DNA of 64,000 bases, from assembly GCA_015061085.1 (NCBI GenBank), contig SUXG01000006.1, forward strand, positions 42,679-106,678. The letters are read 5' to 3'. Below the pieces are notes generated by a model, which was given only the letters and a program-made list of their open reading frames with translations, did no database searches and had not been told where the DNA came from. The position numbers and the translations under genes are program-made. Below, piece by piece: positions 36,001-44,439 of the stretch (its first letter is position 1; each line of letters begins with the position of its first letter). The stretch is from Bacteroidales bacterium (GTDB lineage Bacteria > Bacteroidota > Bacteroidia > Bacteroidales > Muribaculaceae).

Positions 36001-38340
36001 CACTACAAATACGCTCTTCGTACTAAGCGGACCATCACCATATTCATTTGATGCGACAAGAGTGTAGTGAGTATTGCCCGGTGTTGGATTGTCATCCGTC
36101 CAAGCATACTTATTTCCTTTAATCGGATTATTAATTACATGAATCGGTGTGCTATCGTAATTTCGATAAATTACTATTTGTGATATTGATTCCAAATCAT
36201 TGCCTGCAGCATCTTTTGTCGGAGCAGTTAGATTTATATCAACAACATCATCACCTGATTTATCATTTACTACCAAATCAAAATCGACTATTGCAGGGCT
36301 CTTCGCCGGACAAAGCAGATCAATACTAAGATCGTTAATCCAAAAACGTCCTTGTGAAGCTGCACTATGAATATAAAAGGCTAAATAATAGACACCATCA
36401 TCCGGGATTGAGAATGTCAATTCTTTTATCCCTTTCCCGGTAGGATCGTTGCTGATATCAGTGTATGATGCCAATTCAGTTGTCATAGCTTCTGCTGTCG
36501 GTTCCTTTCCTGCAAGGATTTTAAGATTGTTGACATAAGAGTAGATTCCGTCATTGACTGAATGGAAGAATTTCATGGTGTAAAGTTTGTCCTTTTCGAA
36601 TTTGAAAGGAGGAGTGATAGCATAGTCATCGGCAGCATCAGACCAACTGCAATAATATATTATCACTTTGTTTTCGGATGAAAAATCAGTATCCCATTGC
36701 CATGTATAAAATTCATCATCATTATTTGCATTTATAAATGTATAATTGTTTAGCACATTGGCTTGCGACTCAAAATCTTCAAAATAAGGAAAACCGACAT
36801 AGCTACCATATTTTATATTCTGAGTAGTGGTTGGCAACCCCTCTTTTCCATCAAGCAAATAAGGTGTGATTGTGTAGTTATAGTTAGCAATCTCTTCTCC
36901 GAGTTGTTCGCTGAAAGATGTAGTTGTCATTGCTTCTGCCACTACCGACTGATTATTACGAACCACTTTGTATCGTATCTGCTCTGTCGGCAAATAGCCA
37001 TTATGAACACCTTCCGAAACAGGGTCCCATGTCAATGTTGCAATACCTGAAGAAGAAATGTCAAATTTAAGATTTTTAACTGCTTTAGGAATATCAATTC
37101 CTGCATAAACATTGAGGTAAGTCTTTTCTCCTTCACCATAATCGTTAGATGGAGTTACTACAATGATATGATCACCTTCTTCCAAAGAGAGTGTAATCGA
37201 GCCTGTTTCGCCCGGAGACACATTAATATTTTTAACCTCCGTATCATCAACCTTTATAGTAAGATTTATATCTGTCGAAATAACATCTCCTGCAACTGTA
37301 TATTTAGGTGATGTATATGATAGAGTTCCGCTTAATTCGCCCGGATTAGTAAATTGAAAATCTGCTGTCACTTTCTGAGGAGCATTAGGATCTACGTTTT
37401 CAAATGGTATGAATAGACCGACAAATTCTTCATAGTTTTTAAAATCACTGATTATTGTTGCCTTACCGGTAGTTATATCAACACTGCAGAGTTTGCTCTC
37501 ACCTGATTCTAAAGATGCCGCCCAATAGAGGGTGTTAGTTGAATAATCATACACACTTGATTGAAGAGCCGATGGTTTGAGGCCAAGGTCTCCGACTGCG
37601 GTCATTTTAGCAGAGCTCTTGTCAACGCTATATAGCTTGCCATCAGAACATATAGCATAAATATTGCCATCATTAGCAGCCGACATAGCATAGATATTAG
37701 GCATTATCCCCACTTCTCCCATTGCTCCTATCATTGTCATTTCTCCAGAATCAGGATCCATGATATTAAGTGTATGTTCCGACCAATCATCACTATAGCC
37801 AAGCGCATAAATATTCGAATTGGTCTTGTCGTATGTAATAATCAATGGCAAATATTGCCAATCCGGTTCGAGTTCAACTTCAGAATTTATTTGCCATGTT
37901 TCAGGATTGAATTCAGTAAGTTTTATGCTTTGAATAGCTCCATTGGATGCAAATTCTCGAGTGATGGTGTAATAATACTTATCTGTTAGCGTACCGGTCA
38001 GAACATTTAGCCCCGTTTTAGCGACTAAAGATGTGGTAGTATTCGATTGTGCCGGGAAAGAATAAATACCAAAATCTCTTTCAGATTCATCAATAGATTC
38101 CCACCCGGTATAATAGATTAAAGAACCATATAATGTCGGCATGCCGAGACTTGATGATTCTTGAATTACTCTAAATGGAGTATTATACTCAATAATTCTG
38201 TTTTTGTTATTTTTTGATAAATAAGTCGCATTCTTCGGACTTTTTTCATTGCCACTCTGTTGTTGAGCCCACACCAGACAAGGCAATAAAAGAGCTGTAA
38301 AAATGTAGAGTGAGAATTTGAGATAATTTCGCTTATTCAT
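33052..38340 (-). CDS. Large T9SS-secreted protein with cleaved-adhesin/choice-of-anchor J and FnIII-like modules
   Basis: A 1762-residue exported protein. Signal peptide at 1-25 (LLLPCLVWA then QQQ). Residues about 40-320 look like a beta-propeller (repeats such as TYDKTNSNIYALGYSDDW). Then alternating fibronectin type III-like modules (VKNLKFDISSSGIATLTWDP) and four cleaved-adhesin/choice-of-anchor J domains at about 515-680, 785-950, 1140-1310 and 1445-1620, marked by FPYFEDFE, YIESFDTEENF, YVEEFTGIK and the DDWLISPEI pattern. The last 70 or so residues (GKIVNIFTTDGKLIVSRLAV, then SGIYIVAID) are a T9SS type A sorting domain, which directs secretion across the outer membrane and surface attachment. 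PorX, a T9SS regulator, is encoded 24 kb away. No protease domain is visible. Transcribed alone. Confidence 0.87.
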   Translation of the reverse strand: MNKRNYLKFSLYIFTALLLPCLVWAQQQSGNEKSPKNATYLSKNNKNRIIEYNTPFRVIQESSSLGMPTLYGSLIYYTGWESIDESERDFGIYSFPAQSNTTTSLVAKTGLNVLTGTLTDKYYYTITREFASNGAIQSIKLTEFNPETWQINSEVELEPDWQYLPLIITYDKTNSNIYALGYSDDWSEHTLNIMDPDSGEMTMIGAMGEVGIMPNIYAMSAANDGNIYAICSDGKLYSVDKSSAKMTAVGDLGLKPSALQSSVYDYSTNTLYWAASLESGESKLCSVDITTGKATIISDFKNYEEFVGLFIPFENVDPNAPQKVTADFQFTNPGELSGTLSYTSPKYTVAGDVISTDINLTIKVDDTEVKNINVSPGETGSITLSLEEGDHIIVVTPSNDYGEGEKTYLNVYAGIDIPKAVKNLKFDISSSGIATLTWDPVSEGVHNGYLPTEQIRYKVVRNNQSVVAEAMTTTSFSEQLGEEIANYNYTITPYLLDGKEGLPTTTQNIKYGSYVGFPYFEDFESQANVLNNYTFINANNDDEFYTWQWDTDFSSENKVIIYYCSWSDAADDYAITPPFKFEKDKLYTMKFFHSVNDGIYSYVNNLKILAGKEPTAEAMTTELASYTDISNDPTGKGIKELTFSIPDDGVYYLAFYIHSAASQGRFWINDLSIDLLCPAKSPAIVDFDLVVNDKSGDDVVDINLTAPTKDAAGNDLESISQIVIYRNYDSTPIHVINNPIKGNKYAWTDDNPTPGNTHYTLVASNEYGDGPLSTKSVFVVGYVPPYIESFDTEENFNLFTVLNNNNDEMTWRFNDGSARWEYNISYAADDWLISPNIVLQKDRVYKIGFKGRSTEWAEENMRLTIGNDLNTDNHTTLLELTNWSAGKNETHYVYFLPEEDGVHNIGFYAFSKKATLSITIDELFVFDEMPSTAPDAVTNLSAEGDKSGENKATISFNAPTINVKGDQLDSLTKIEIFRNDSESPVYIIDNPTPGKLYSWTDIETSQGSNTYRVVPYNFEGAGIDMTCKVYVGYDVPNVVSNLTIYANDDNSNCTLIWEAPNTGVNGGVLDKESLTYTIYREENGTFVEHKKGLTCLSFTDELNHKGDQKIYVYAVTANNELGQSQEVRTSISLGTPYDIPYVEEFTGIKTSTNPWSMKSLSGYNCSLAMTDYYNGITGYNDDKGMVQFYKWNEDDEIAKAGLISPKISLKNGINPYISFYVYHFNTSNATNYIQPFISVDDQPRQALDEKIYVKAEENGWVKYNYPLSDYIDNKYISLYFDFETSEYETRVILDNISIDDVLDYNLAVESFYGDEIIAVNGASLQAEIRNKGNFDVETFELKLYCDDQEVDVITGDALAVNESRSYEFIIQSPGVTEAGEVRNYHVEVVYDQDMKALDNVSDKLSLTVFTPPYPTISDLQGSAIDYTTTLTWSEPSKINYEPLSDSFEDYKLFAIDNIGDWIMTDVDKQRTISPRYGVTFTNAFEPKAWQVIDPQRINLYGTDVAPHTGHVCLFSMQSDGSHLDGTTTDVCNDDWLISPEIVGGSQLTFWAMQPTSNYGGNEKFEVLYSTTDTDVNNFILIDEVELHNMATWNEYTYTLPEDAKHFAIRHTLSFFGLWLDDITYYPISNFTEMQINSYNIYRDGIKIGNSDTNSYKDNGLEIGTYQYAVTTNFDLGESALSNIINVEVDHTAIDRVDNDNFQIIGGKNNIIINKADGKIVNIFTTDGKLIVSRLAVDKLIIPIESGIYIVAIDNVKKKITVK

Positions 38341-38384
38341 AATAGTGATTTTTATATTATACGTAGACTATATGTAAATTTTCG

Positions 38385-38416
38385 CAAATTTACTATATAA
38401 ATCACTATAAAACAAT
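38385..38416 (-). promoter_or_regulatory. Promoter of the T9SS cargo gene
   Basis: On the - strand ATTG-N20-TAAATTTG; start codon 45 bp downstream. Confidence 0.7.
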
Positions 38417-38499
38417 GAAACTATTTTCAAAAAGTTTGACAAAAGATTATTTCAAAGGCAAATAACCAAAATTTATTGTTAATTAATAATAAATAACGG

Positions 38500-39081
38500 T
38501 TATTTTCCACTTTTCAGAAGACGCAAGCGGATTTTACTCAGCATTTGTGGAGTTATTTGTAAGTATTGAGCAATAAACTTGAGAGGAATTTGAGTAATAC
38601 GATTATGAGGCCATTTCTCAAGCATCGAGACATAACGATAAAAAGCATCACCTCTGCCTGAGCGATAAGTATATCGAAGTTCCAGGGCATTTAATTGTCC
38701 GAAAAGTAAATCTCTGACCCATGCTGAAAGTTCTATATTATCTGTCATTGCTTTTTTTAAATCATCAAATTTTATCATTAACACCTCTGTATCGGTAAGT
38801 GTCTCAATAGAAAATCGGGCCGGCTCTCCTTTAAAATAGGATGCTATTGAGCCTATTATATCGCCATCTTTAGCAAAGAGATTAGTATCTTCATATTTCA
38901 CTCCTGTGTAGAAACTACGACACATTCCCTCTTTAATGATATAAAAATGGTAACTACGTTTACCTTGACTGACTAAAATTTCACCACGTTTGTAGTGCAT
39001 GGGAGTACAAATCGAATCCATCAATTCAATAGTTTGAGATGATGGACTCCACGGCTCTGACATTATTTCTGTTAACTCCAT
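38500..39081 (-). CDS. Crp/Fnr family transcriptional regulator
   Basis: A 193-residue regulator. Residues about 20-120 form a cyclic-nucleotide-binding fold (YKRGEILVSQGKRSYHFYII, then GDIIGSIASYFKGEPARFSIE); the C-terminus carries a winged helix-turn-helix (IPLKFIAQYLQITPQMLSKIRLRL). It lacks the Fnr cysteines, so it is not an iron-sulfur sensor of the Fnr kind. The ligand is unknown. It is convergent with nothing and sits between the T9SS cargo gene and a long gene-free stretch; 15-bp palindromes in that stretch are possible targets, which is a guess. Confidence 0.86.
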   Translation of the reverse strand: MELTEIMSEPWSPSSQTIELMDSICTPMHYKRGEILVSQGKRSYHFYIIKEGMCRSFYTGVKYEDTNLFAKDGDIIGSIASYFKGEPARFSIETLTDTEVLMIKFDDLKKAMTDNIELSAWVRDLLFGQLNALELRYTYRSGRGDAFYRYVSMLEKWPHNRITQIPLKFIAQYLQITPQMLSKIRLRLLKSGK

Positions 39082-39112
39082 TGCTTTGCTGATTTAAACG
39101 CTATTCTGACGG

Positions 39113-39144
39113 CAAATTTAGCAAAAAAATTATTGATGACCAAA
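39113..39144 (-). promoter_or_regulatory. Promoter of the Crp/Fnr gene
   Basis: On the - strand TTTG-N20-TAAATTTG (CAAATTTA at 39113-39120 and CAAA at 39141-39144 on +), an exact consensus match, 32 bp from the start codon. Confidence 0.75.
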
Positions 39145-39205
39145 ACTAACAAATCCTATTTTCTGTCAGCAACAATATCGGGCTACTTGGTGAATTTTAC
39201 CTAAA

Positions 39206-39300
39206 GCAAGCGTCCGTCTGCTATCTGCAAACATACTATGTATGTGCCTTGCAAGAGGTCGGAGGTGTCGATTATGTATTGACTTAAGCAGATCGCTTGC
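39206..39300. other. Candidate structured RNA or palindromic element
   Basis: GCAAGCG (39206-39212) pairs with CGCTTGC (39294-39300), TCTGCT (39217-39222) with AGCAGA (39287-39292), and an inner hairpin ACATAC/GTATGT sits at 39231-39245. The nested complementarity over 95 bases is unlikely by chance, but strand and function are unknown; a remnant of a mobile element is also possible. Confidence 0.4.
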
Positions 39301-39574
39301 AACGCTGAGCGTAACACTGTTATTGTCAGCATTGCATCGATGCTTGTGTCAAGATGTAACAAGTGTCCTTAAATTTACTTGTGATGAAGTAAATCTTATC
39401 CTCTCGGTTATTCACACACCTATATGAAGAGACTATTCACCTCATAAAAGGATTTCCGGTCTTTCGGACTCTCCCCATTTCGCGACACGCTCGTTGTGCT
39501 TAACTCACCAATTTTTAGGATTTCTCCTCTCGTGACGTATTTGTTGTATTTTATCACAAGTTATTACCCTAAAT

Positions 39575-39608
39575 AAAAAAGCGGACGACTCCTCTCGGAT
39601 GGGTCCAC
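39575..39608 (-). terminator. Possible terminator hairpin in the 39-40 kb gap
   Basis: GTGGAC/GTCCGC stem (39603-39608 with 39581-39586, one G-U pair) followed on the - strand by six T. It could end an unseen leftward transcript, or act as a leader hairpin for the small + strand ORF at 39679. Confidence 0.4.
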
Positions 39609-39678
39609 TTACATCCTGCGTACAACAAGCATAAGTAATTGATATAAATACCAATTAGAAAGGAGGTCTTATGACTTG

Positions 39679-39804
39679 ATGCGCAAGATTTTCACATTTC
39701 TTTTTAGAAATGAACCATTATTTAACCAAACATTATCACTGTCAATGATTGACAATGTGCTCCCTTTCGAATCACTTCGTAAGAAGCATTATTATTCACC
39801 ATGA
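39679..39804 (+). CDS. Candidate 41-residue small protein
   Basis: ATG 39679 to TGA 39804. The product begins MRKIFTFLFRNEPLFNQTLS and ends ESLRKKHYYSP; it has a hydrophobic/basic N-terminus and no recognised family. It is preceded by an unusually strong Shine-Dalgarno-like AAAGGAGGT (39659-39667) that sits 4 nt from a two-codon ORF (ATG ACT TGA, 39671-39679) whose stop overlaps this start, which would allow re-initiation. An internal 15-bp palindrome TGTCAATGATTGACA (39740-39754) lies within it. Composition is more coding-like than the AT-rich flank, but this could also be non-coding. Confidence 0.35.
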   Translation: MRKIFTFLFRNEPLFNQTLSLSMIDNVLPFESLRKKHYYSP

Positions 39805-40245
39805 TTTTTTTGTAGCAACTTTCTCGCGAAAGATATATGAATTAATCTACAAACCTTAGTAATATACATTTTTCGTTGACTGCAAAGGTATATATAATTT
39901 TTGATATAAGTACGAAAAAATATTTATTTTTTTATCAAAAAGTCTAATCATATTTTTCTTATAAAGAAATCTAACACAATAAACATTGTAATTAAAACAT
40001 TTTGTACAAACTCTATTTATTGCATAATATTTAAGTATTATAATTTTTTGTTTTACCATCCATTTTGAAAGTTGCAGTGTTTTTTAATTTATTACTTTCT
40101 TTTTACAATTAATTATAGCCTATCAAATCTTTTATCGACAGAAAAATATTTAAATTTTTCGCAACATGAACGATTTTTTAATATAGCATAAATGTTATCT
40201 CATTTATTATTACAACAATACGAAACTTTCTTCGTTAATTAAATA
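39805..40245. other. AT-rich gap before the Sel1 gene
   Basis: About 440 bp of very AT-rich sequence with a small CTTTC/GAAAG hairpin near 39821-39834 and homopolymer runs. No gene is supported; a weak reading frame on - at 39856-40059 has only composition-driven length. Confidence 0.5.
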
Positions 40246-41172
40246 ATGAAAAAGACGATTTTTACATTTGTGGCAATAGCCGTAGCTTTAATATCTTATG
40301 CGAAAGTAGGTCGTGAGAATGCTGAACTTTTATATCGCAAAGCATACGCCATTGAAATCGGCAACGACAGTACACCCGGAGATATCAAATCGGCTATACC
40401 GCTCTACATCCGTTCTGCAGAAGCCGGATATGCTCCGGCCCAAAGCTATTTGGGCTTCTGCTACTACAACGGAAACGGCACCGATCGTCATCCGCATCTC
40501 GGTATCAATTGGATAGAGAAAGCAGCCATGCAAGGCGACATAAAAGCGTGCAACAATTTGGGTTGGCTTTTGTCAAATGGAGAAGAAGTCGTCAGAGACT
40601 ACACCAAGGCTGCTTATTGGTTTGAGAAAGCAGCCAACGCCGGTTTGCCAATGGCACAATCGCAACTTGCCGATCTATACAAGGAAGGCAAAGGCGTAGA
40701 ACAAGATTCGCTTGTCGCTCGCAATTTATATATAAAAGCCATTGTCGGTGGCTTGGCAGATGCCGAACGCAAACTACTTGCCATGGACTACCATCGATAC
40801 ATGACATTATCAGCTGATAGCGCCACTTCGGAAGGCATTGATTTCTACAAGCGTCGTGCATATTCCATATCGGCAACTCTTTTCGAGATAGCAGTCGAAA
40901 AAGGAAGCGCACCGGCAAAATTTTGGTTGGCAGAATCCTACGCTCATGGCAGAGGCGTAAAATATGACTTCGATAAGGCTCTCTATTGGTACTACCAAGC
41001 GGCATGCGACGGTATCGCATCGGCACAATACATTGTGGCTGAGACGCTTGAAATGTTTCCCGACGCCATTCCCCAAGACACTCATGGTCCGAAATATTGG
41101 CTCGACAAAGCATATCAGGCAGGCGTATTTTCTGCCGAAGATGCCTATTCAAAAATCATAGAAAATCAATAA
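40246..41172 (+). CDS. Exported Sel1-repeat (TPR-like) protein
   Basis: A 308-residue protein with a signal peptide (MKKTIFTFVAIAVALISYA). It consists of about six Sel1 repeats of 36 residues, recognisable as AEAGYAPAQSYLGFCYYNGNG, AAMQGDIKACNNLGWLLSNG, AANAGLPMAQSQLADLYKEG and AVEKGSAPAKFWLAESYAHG. Such alpha-solenoids act as protein-protein adaptors in the periplasm or at the surface. It is followed 28 bp later by another small exported protein and likely shares its transcript. Partner unknown. Confidence 0.85.
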   Translation: MKKTIFTFVAIAVALISYAKVGRENAELLYRKAYAIEIGNDSTPGDIKSAIPLYIRSAEAGYAPAQSYLGFCYYNGNGTDRHPHLGINWIEKAAMQGDIKACNNLGWLLSNGEEVVRDYTKAAYWFEKAANAGLPMAQSQLADLYKEGKGVEQDSLVARNLYIKAIVGGLADAERKLLAMDYHRYMTLSADSATSEGIDFYKRRAYSISATLFEIAVEKGSAPAKFWLAESYAHGRGVKYDFDKALYWYYQAACDGIASAQYIVAETLEMFPDAIPQDTHGPKYWLDKAYQAGVFSAEDAYSKIIENQ

Positions 41173-41200
41173 ATACATTAATTCACATACATTATTAAAC

Positions 41201-41662
41201 ATGAAAAAATCAACTCTAATCAGACTATTCATTGCAGTCCTATTACTTGGCGCCACACCAATGGTATCGGCAAGTAACCTTTCAAAGGCAGATAAATCGA
41301 TAGCGGCAAATCAAAAATCGACATCCTCATTAGAGATACTATTCAAAAATGCTATCAGTCAATATCCCGGCGATATAAATTTATTTGACAACCCTACGCT
41401 GAAACAGCGCATGATCAGATTGCTCGGAAAGCAACGATATGAAATTTTCATCAAATACTTCGAAGTGCAGACACCTGTAGAATATTTCAGAGGAGCATAC
41501 TCCACATTTGCATGTCAAGCCCACAATTGCGGCTTTACTGAATTTGAAGTTCTCTATTTCCCATACGAGGACAACCTTTGCATACGCTATCGTGTTGAAG
41601 ATGTCGAATCCATATTTATGGAAAAAGAAACCTACGTCACCTGGCCTAACAAAAATACATAA
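41201..41662 (+). CDS. Small exported protein of unknown function
   Basis: A 153-residue protein with a signal peptide (MKKSTLIRLFIAVLLLGATP, cleavage after MVSA). The mature part has a helical segment (RMIRLLGKQRYEIFIKYFEV) and a C-terminal beta-rich half with two cysteines (FACQAHNCGFTEFEVLYFPY) that could form a disulfide, ending VTWPNKN. No family recognised. Downstream of the Sel1 gene; the pair may work together. Confidence 0.65.
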   Translation: MKKSTLIRLFIAVLLLGATPMVSASNLSKADKSIAANQKSTSSLEILFKNAISQYPGDINLFDNPTLKQRMIRLLGKQRYEIFIKYFEVQTPVEYFRGAYSTFACQAHNCGFTEFEVLYFPYEDNLCIRYRVEDVESIFMEKETYVTWPNKNT

Positions 41663-41931
41663 TCCTCGGATTTAATTTATAGAAGTCAGATTAAGGAAAC
41701 ATACATATCACAGATTTATTTTAGTCTGATTGGGCAAACTTTATCGTTTGTTTCTTTGTAGTATCATAATTATTTTGTAATATTGCAAAGCAATTGACAG
41801 TCTGCAACCTTAACGTTTTTTGACACCTAAGTGCAAAACTATTGCAGTGGTACTGTGCTAATTTTGCGCTGTCAAGCAATAAAGACAGATAGTCGCAGAC
41901 ATCAATCAACACTTAAAAATTTTATCAAACA

Positions 41932-43104
41932 ATGGCAAAAAAGAAATCAGCAGTGACGACTACAGGTCGTATAGACAATAGCGATCAGAAAATGAAAGCC
42001 TTGCAAATGGCAATGGAGCACATCGAAAAAGACTTTGGCAAAGGAGCCATCATGCGCATGGGCGACGAATCGATTGAAGATGTAGAGGTTATCTCTTCAG
42101 GATCAATTGCGTTAGACCAAGCATTGGGCGTCGGTGGTTATCCTCGTGGAAGAATTATCGAAATCTATGGTGCAGAATCATCAGGTAAGACCACACTTGC
42201 CATTCATGCCATCGCAGAAGCACAAAAAAATGGTGGTGTAGCAGCTATCATCGATGCAGAACACGCATTCGACAGATTCTATGCCGAGCAGCTCGGTGTC
42301 GATGTCAACAACCTCTGGATAGCCCAACCGGATTGCGGCGAACAAGCTCTTGACATCGCCGAGCAATTGATCAACTCAGGAGCTATCGACATAATCGTTA
42401 TCGACTCTGTCGCTGCATTGACTCCAAAGACTGAAATCGAAGGCGAAATGGGCGACAAAAATGTGGGCTTACATGCACGACTAATGTCGCAGGCGATGCG
42501 CAAAATGACAGCATCGATTTCTCGCACACGCACCACTTGTATTTTCATCAACCAAATACGTGAAAAAATCAGCGCAATGCCATTTACCAATCCGGAAACG
42601 ACCACCGGTGGTAATGCCTTGAAATTTTACTCATCGGTACGCCTCGAAATACGCCCTTCATCTCTTATCAAAGAAGGTGAAAACGTCTTGGGACGCACTG
42701 TCAAGGTCAAGGTTGTCAAAAACAAGGTCGCTCCTCCGTTCCGTCGTGCCGAATTTGACATCATGTTTGGCGAAGGCATCTCTCGCACCGGCGAAGTGCT
42801 CGACATGAGTGTCGATATGGGCATTGTCAAGAAGTCTGGTTCGTGGTTCTCTTACGAAGGCACAAAAATCGCACAAGGACGCGACGCTGCAAAAGAAGTG
42901 CTTGCCGACAATCCGGAATTGATGGAAGAATTGACAGAAAAAATTAAGGCTAAACTTAACGAAAAGCCGGAAGAAAAGCCTCGCACAGCAGCCACTCCAT
43001 TCCTACCACGCGACAATGAAAGCCAACGAGTTCCTCTCGACGAAGAATTCGATGCAATCGGAGATGCAATCGACGACGAAGTGGAGGACATTAGCTTCGA
43101 CTAA
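41932..43104 (+). CDS. recA: Recombinase A
   Basis: A 390-residue RecA, the strand-exchange protein of homologous recombination and SOS co-protease. Walker [10 protein letters not shown] starts at 80; the catalytic glutamate region ([13 protein letters not shown]), Walker B ([13 protein letters not shown]), the L1/L2 loops ([33 protein letters not shown]) and the C-terminal domain are complete. The C-terminal acidic tail is longer than in E. coli (to [10 protein letters not shown]), as often in Bacteroidetes. No LexA-type operator was recognised upstream. Confidence 0.97.
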   Translation: MAKKKSAVTTTGRIDNSDQKMKALQMAMEHIEKDFGKGAIMRMGDESIEDVEVISSGSIALDQALGVGGYPRGRIIEIYGAESSGKTTLAIHAIAEAQKNGGVAAIIDAEHAFDRFYAEQLGVDVNNLWIAQPDCGEQALDIAEQLINSGAIDIIVIDSVAALTPKTEIEGEMGDKNVGLHARLMSQAMRKMTASISRTRTTCIFINQIREKISAMPFTNPETTTGGNALKFYSSVRLEIRPSSLIKEGENVLGRTVKVKVVKNKVAPPFRRAEFDIMFGEGISRTGEVLDMSVDMGIVKKSGSWFSYEGTKIAQGRDAAKEVLADNPELMEELTEKIKAKLNEKPEEKPRTAATPFLPRDNESQRVPLDEEFDAIGDAIDDEVEDISFD

Positions 43105-43211
43105 TCAGTCGATACGCATAAAGTCATAGCTTTATCGCAAACAGATAAAAAACTTTGTACGAAACAACTCATAATTTTTTACTTTTTAGGTTAATAATAT
43201 TAGTGATACTT

Positions 43212-43243
43212 GATGTGGATTATCCGCGAGGACAGTCCACATC
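43212..43243 (+). terminator. Terminator after recA
   Basis: GATGTGGA/TCCACATC stem with 16-nt loop followed by six T. It lies 108 bp beyond the stop codon. Confidence 0.8.
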
Positions 43244-43383
43244 TTTTTTGTTTATACTACGACTATCGTGTATTTGCTTTTGAGTAGTTTTTTGTCGTTC
43301 TAAAGTAAACAGCATCCTCTATTTGCGTATCCTACCAAAAATAGAAATATGCGAGAATCTACTATATTTAGAGAATTTATTAC

Positions 43384-43391
43384 TATCTTTG
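43384..43391 (+). promoter_or_regulatory. -7 box of the DUF3791/DUF3990 module
   Basis: TATCTTTG, followed by G/C, about 92 bp before the first start codon. The -33 region is only weakly TTTG-like. Confidence 0.5.
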
Positions 43392-43482
43392 CATTGGCAG
43401 TTAAATTACTTTGCATGAAACTTAATAGAATTAAGTTGGCGTGAGAGAATTTATATTTGACGACAAGAAAACCGTATAGCCG

Positions 43483-43698
43483 ATGGATAAGAACCTGAAA
43501 GATATAACATATTTCATTTCATTCTGTATCGAACAATACATGAATGAAAAAGGCATAAACGAGGATGAAGTTATCTCAATATTCTCAGAGTATGGCGTGC
43601 TCGATTATTTGAAAGAATATTTTGATGTTCTACATACTCAAAGCAGACAATGGCTTGTTGCAGATATTGAGGATTTTATAAACGACAGAAAAAAATAA
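43483..43698 (+). CDS. DUF3791 family protein, candidate antitoxin
   Basis: A 71-residue, mostly helical protein: DITYFISFCIEQYMNEKGIN, then EVISIFSEYGVLDYLKEYFDVLHTQSRQWLVADIEDFI. The YGVxDYLxExxDVLHTQ motif defines DUF3791. Members are typically encoded beside DUF3990 proteins. It precedes the DUF3990 gene by 4 bp. Toxin-antitoxin or accessory role is inferred from this constant pairing. Confidence 0.8.
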   Translation: MDKNLKDITYFISFCIEQYMNEKGINEDEVISIFSEYGVLDYLKEYFDVLHTQSRQWLVADIEDFINDRKK

Positions 43699-43702
43699 GC
43701 AT

Positions 43703-44185
43703 ATGATTCTTTATCATGGAAGTATAGAAATTGTTGATAATCCGGAAATTCGTATCCCAAGCAGATCCTTGGATTATGGTTACGGGTTTTATACAACTAC
43801 ATCTTTTAAGCAAGCTAAAGATTGGGTTAAACGTAAATTGAATGCTAATAGTCCGATTGGTTATGTCAATGTTTATGAATTAGACGAGGATTTGGTGAAG
43901 AGTCTTAAAACTTTACTTTTTGAATCCCCGACAGAAGACTGGCTTGACTTTGTGATGAGTAATCGCACCAACAAAGATTTTAATCACGATTTTGATATCG
44001 TTTATGGTCCTGTAGCAAATGACAAAGTATATGCCGCATTGGCACTATATGAAGGAGGTATTATTGATAAGCAGAATCTTATCTCTGAATTAAAGGCATA
44101 TAAATTGGTTGACCAATATTTATTTCATACAGACAAGGCTTTAAAGGCTATAAAATTCATCGAAGCCAAGGAGGTTACAATATGA
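43703..44185 (+). CDS. DUF3990 family protein, candidate ADP-ribosyltransferase-fold toxin
   Basis: A 160-residue protein starting MILYHGS; LYHGS, GYGFYTTTSFKQAKDWV and DFDIVYGPVANDKVY are the three blocks of DUF3990. The His of YHGS and the Tyr of GFYTT are at the positions of the H-Y pair in H-Y-[EDQ] ADP-ribosyltransferases, so NAD-dependent modification is plausible but unproven. Its stop overlaps the start of the next gene by 4 bp (ATGA). Middle gene of a three-gene module. Confidence 0.78.
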   Translation: MILYHGSIEIVDNPEIRIPSRSLDYGYGFYTTTSFKQAKDWVKRKLNANSPIGYVNVYELDEDLVKSLKTLLFESPTEDWLDFVMSNRTNKDFNHDFDIVYGPVANDKVYAALALYEGGIIDKQNLISELKAYKLVDQYLFHTDKALKAIKFIEAKEVTI

Positions 44186-44403
44186 TAGGAGAAATAAACC
44201 AAGACAATATACACTTGCTTTTACCGTCCAAAATAAGTTGGTTGGCAAGTATGCTTGTGGAATATAAAGGCATGAATATAACAGAGGCCATAAAAACAAT
44301 TTACGGCTCAAAGTTGTATAAGAAACTTAAAGTGGAAAGCACAAAAATGTGGCATCTTGGTCCTGTCGCTTTGTATCAAGAAATAGAAGCTGAACTCAAC
44401 TAA
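44182..44403 (+). CDS. Small helical protein of the DUF3990 module
   Basis: A 73-residue protein: LLLPSKISWLASMLVEYKGMNI, then EAIKTIYGSKLYKKLKVESTKMWHLGPVALYQEIEAEL. It resembles the small proteins repeatedly found with DUF3990 genes and shares general helix pattern with the DUF3791 protein, but lacks the DVLHTQ signature. Translationally coupled to the DUF3990 gene. Possibly the second antitoxin-like partner or a chaperone; function unknown. Confidence 0.6.
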   Translation: MIGEINQDNIHLLLPSKISWLASMLVEYKGMNITEAIKTIYGSKLYKKLKVESTKMWHLGPVALYQEIEAELN

Positions 44404-44439
44404 ACTTTTTATTCTCTGAACATAACGTATTATTAGGTG

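Noticed and set aside
39242..39427. 61-codon frame in the 39-40 kb gap
   Set aside because: It starts inside the palindromic element, has no promoter or ribosome site and looks non-coding.
39856..40059. 67-codon frame on the - strand
   Set aside because: Extremely AT-rich with no ribosome site; length is explained by composition.
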